This document shows positions 62,642 to 64,000 of a stretch of 64,000 nucleotides of DNA, piece by piece; the stretch's first letter is position 1; each line of letters starts with the position of its first letter. This DNA is from Vitellaria paradoxa (lineage: Eukaryota > Streptophyta > Magnoliopsida > Ericales > Sapotaceae). The translations under genes and the position numbers were made by a program. Under the pieces are notes generated by a model. It had not been told where the DNA came from. It searched no databases and saw nothing but the letters and a program-made list of their open reading frames with translations. Location: NCBI GenBank assembly GCA_019916065.1, contig CM034243.1, positions 25,012,147-25,076,146 of the forward strand. Reading direction: 5' to 3'.

Positions 62642-64000
62642 CTTCAATATGAAAACAAGGACACCAATATGAAACAGTCAGTGTGAGAGAATATTGCTTC
62701 ACTTGAACCACTTGATTAGAAAAAAATAAATTAGAAACTCAATTTTTGTTGTTATTACAACCTTAATACTAATAAACTAATTAATCCCAAACAAGGACAC
62801 TAGTTTATAGCCACGTAAATGAGGTTTGTGACACGCATACAAACCATTACATTCATAAGAAAGAGAAAATTAAGAACACGAATACATAAACACAAAAATC
62901 ATTTCTGCACATGATATGATGAAATGAATAAGATAACAATATTGATTGATCAAGTCAGAGAAATGTTGTCATGATGGTTCTAATAATTCAGAGCTACTAA
63001 GAAAACTTATATCAAAACAAAATTCCAGCCAAACAGAAATATTAACTGTTTCAAAGAAGGAGAGAAAGCACTACAATAACCCCACCACCATTGTTTTTTA
63101 CTTGATGTGTTACCTTTTAGTTACCAAAAAATATAAAAAAATAAAAAAAAAGTGGCACAACAAGTATGGGATGTAAACAAATGCATTCTAAGTTATTTTC
63201 TTAAAAGACAAAAGAGGAAGCAAAAAATTTGACAAGTTACAATCGGGATACAGAGATAATTTAGTAGGAGAAAACAAGAGTTTCCCACAAGTCAGCAACC
63301 ATCATGAAAATATTGCTATGATATTATCACAACAAATTGGCAATACCAGCAAGACAAAATTACAATACATATAATATTCAATAATTTATCAAACAGTGAT
63401 TTACTCATATCTTCCCTCTTGTTGCTTCTCATCTTTCATAGTAAAACATCAGCATGTTAACAATCAAAATCCAATAAGTTTTAAAAAGAAATAATATCCC
63501 TACATTCCAGTCTCCACGACACCCTTTGAAGATATATATCTATATTATAACACATATAAATTGATATTTTGTTAGAAGTTTCTAGCACTTTCACCTATGA
63601 CACAATTATGATCTGGCTGTATTTACTGTTTCAATACCTAACTGATTCTAACTACCACAGCTGACAAGGTAGCAATGAAAGAACAAGTGTGCATGCTCAA
63701 ACATGTTTGAATAGGCAGTGTATTGCCTAAAATTAGCAAGAAGATGCTAGTTATTTCCATATCACTCTTAAATGTTTCATGTCATAAATTGACAAGTTTC
63801 CAAGCTCAATACAATTGAGCCCATGTGATACCAACGTGCAACATTCAACACACCCACAATGAAGAAAGCCACCAAAGCTAGGAAAACGTAACGATCATTG
63901 CTGTAGGGAAGTGCGGGAAATTTCAGAACTTAGGAACCTTTTTCAAGCCTTTTGTGCATGTGTGTGAGGAACAAATGTTGCCACTACAAGACACCCATCC
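62642..64000. other. OASTL intron upstream of 62641 (to window end)
   Basis: The acceptor TTGAAG|GT at 62642 marks the start of the exon. I find no earlier OASTL exon before the window edge, so the N-terminal exons lie beyond 64000. Confidence 0.5.

Overview
This is nuclear DNA from a flowering plant, almost certainly a eudicot. It is AT-rich, its protein genes are split by GT-AG introns, and it is crowded with copia, L1, MULE, hAT, Harbinger-like and SINE copies. I cannot name the species. Three host genes can be rebuilt exon by exon from splice sites and reading phase; the rest is transposon material or bare AT-rich spacer.

Layout. 0-9 kb: the first five coding exons of an SCD2-like coiled-coil gene on the minus strand. 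Its fourth intron is filled by three decayed copia fragments. Its first intron holds an inverted copy of the gene's own 5' end. 9-11.2 kb: AT-rich spacer with an almost perfect 95-bp tandem duplication. 11.2-21.9 kb: a decayed MULE carrying a transposase gene and a plant-mobile-domain (PMD) gene, both on the minus strand, a 455-bp tandem repeat block, and clustered GTGTCGTC-type palindromic modules near both ends. 22-27.4 kb: spacer with MITEs. 27.4-41.1 kb: an eight-exon VAP2-2-like (MSP-domain) gene on the plus strand, with many MITEs and two SINE-like copies in its introns. 41.3-45.2 kb: spacer, then a 797-bp MULE-like MITE with long modular TIRs and a target duplication. 45.8-64 kb: the 3' half of an O-acetylserine (thiol) lyase (cysteine synthase) gene on the minus strand. 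Its last intron is about 12.7 kb and holds a non-autonomous LTR element with both LTRs and a TSD, a copia gag/protease relic split by an hAT-type MITE, and a 5'-truncated L1. The next intron upstream holds a SINE tail, an LTR/PBS relic and a solo LTR with a TSD.

The host genes serve unrelated housekeeping roles: trafficking/cytokinesis (SCD2-like), ER contact sites (VAP) and cysteine synthesis (OASTL). They are not an operon or cluster. The most unusual points are: the VAP gene, whose linker is a 15-residue repeat array and whose frame meets TAG just before the membrane anchor, with a possible in-frame 3' splice site on that same TAG; the inverted promoter/start-codon copy inside SCD2; and the modular ends of the PMD-carrying MULE, in which several conserved Trp codons have become TAG.
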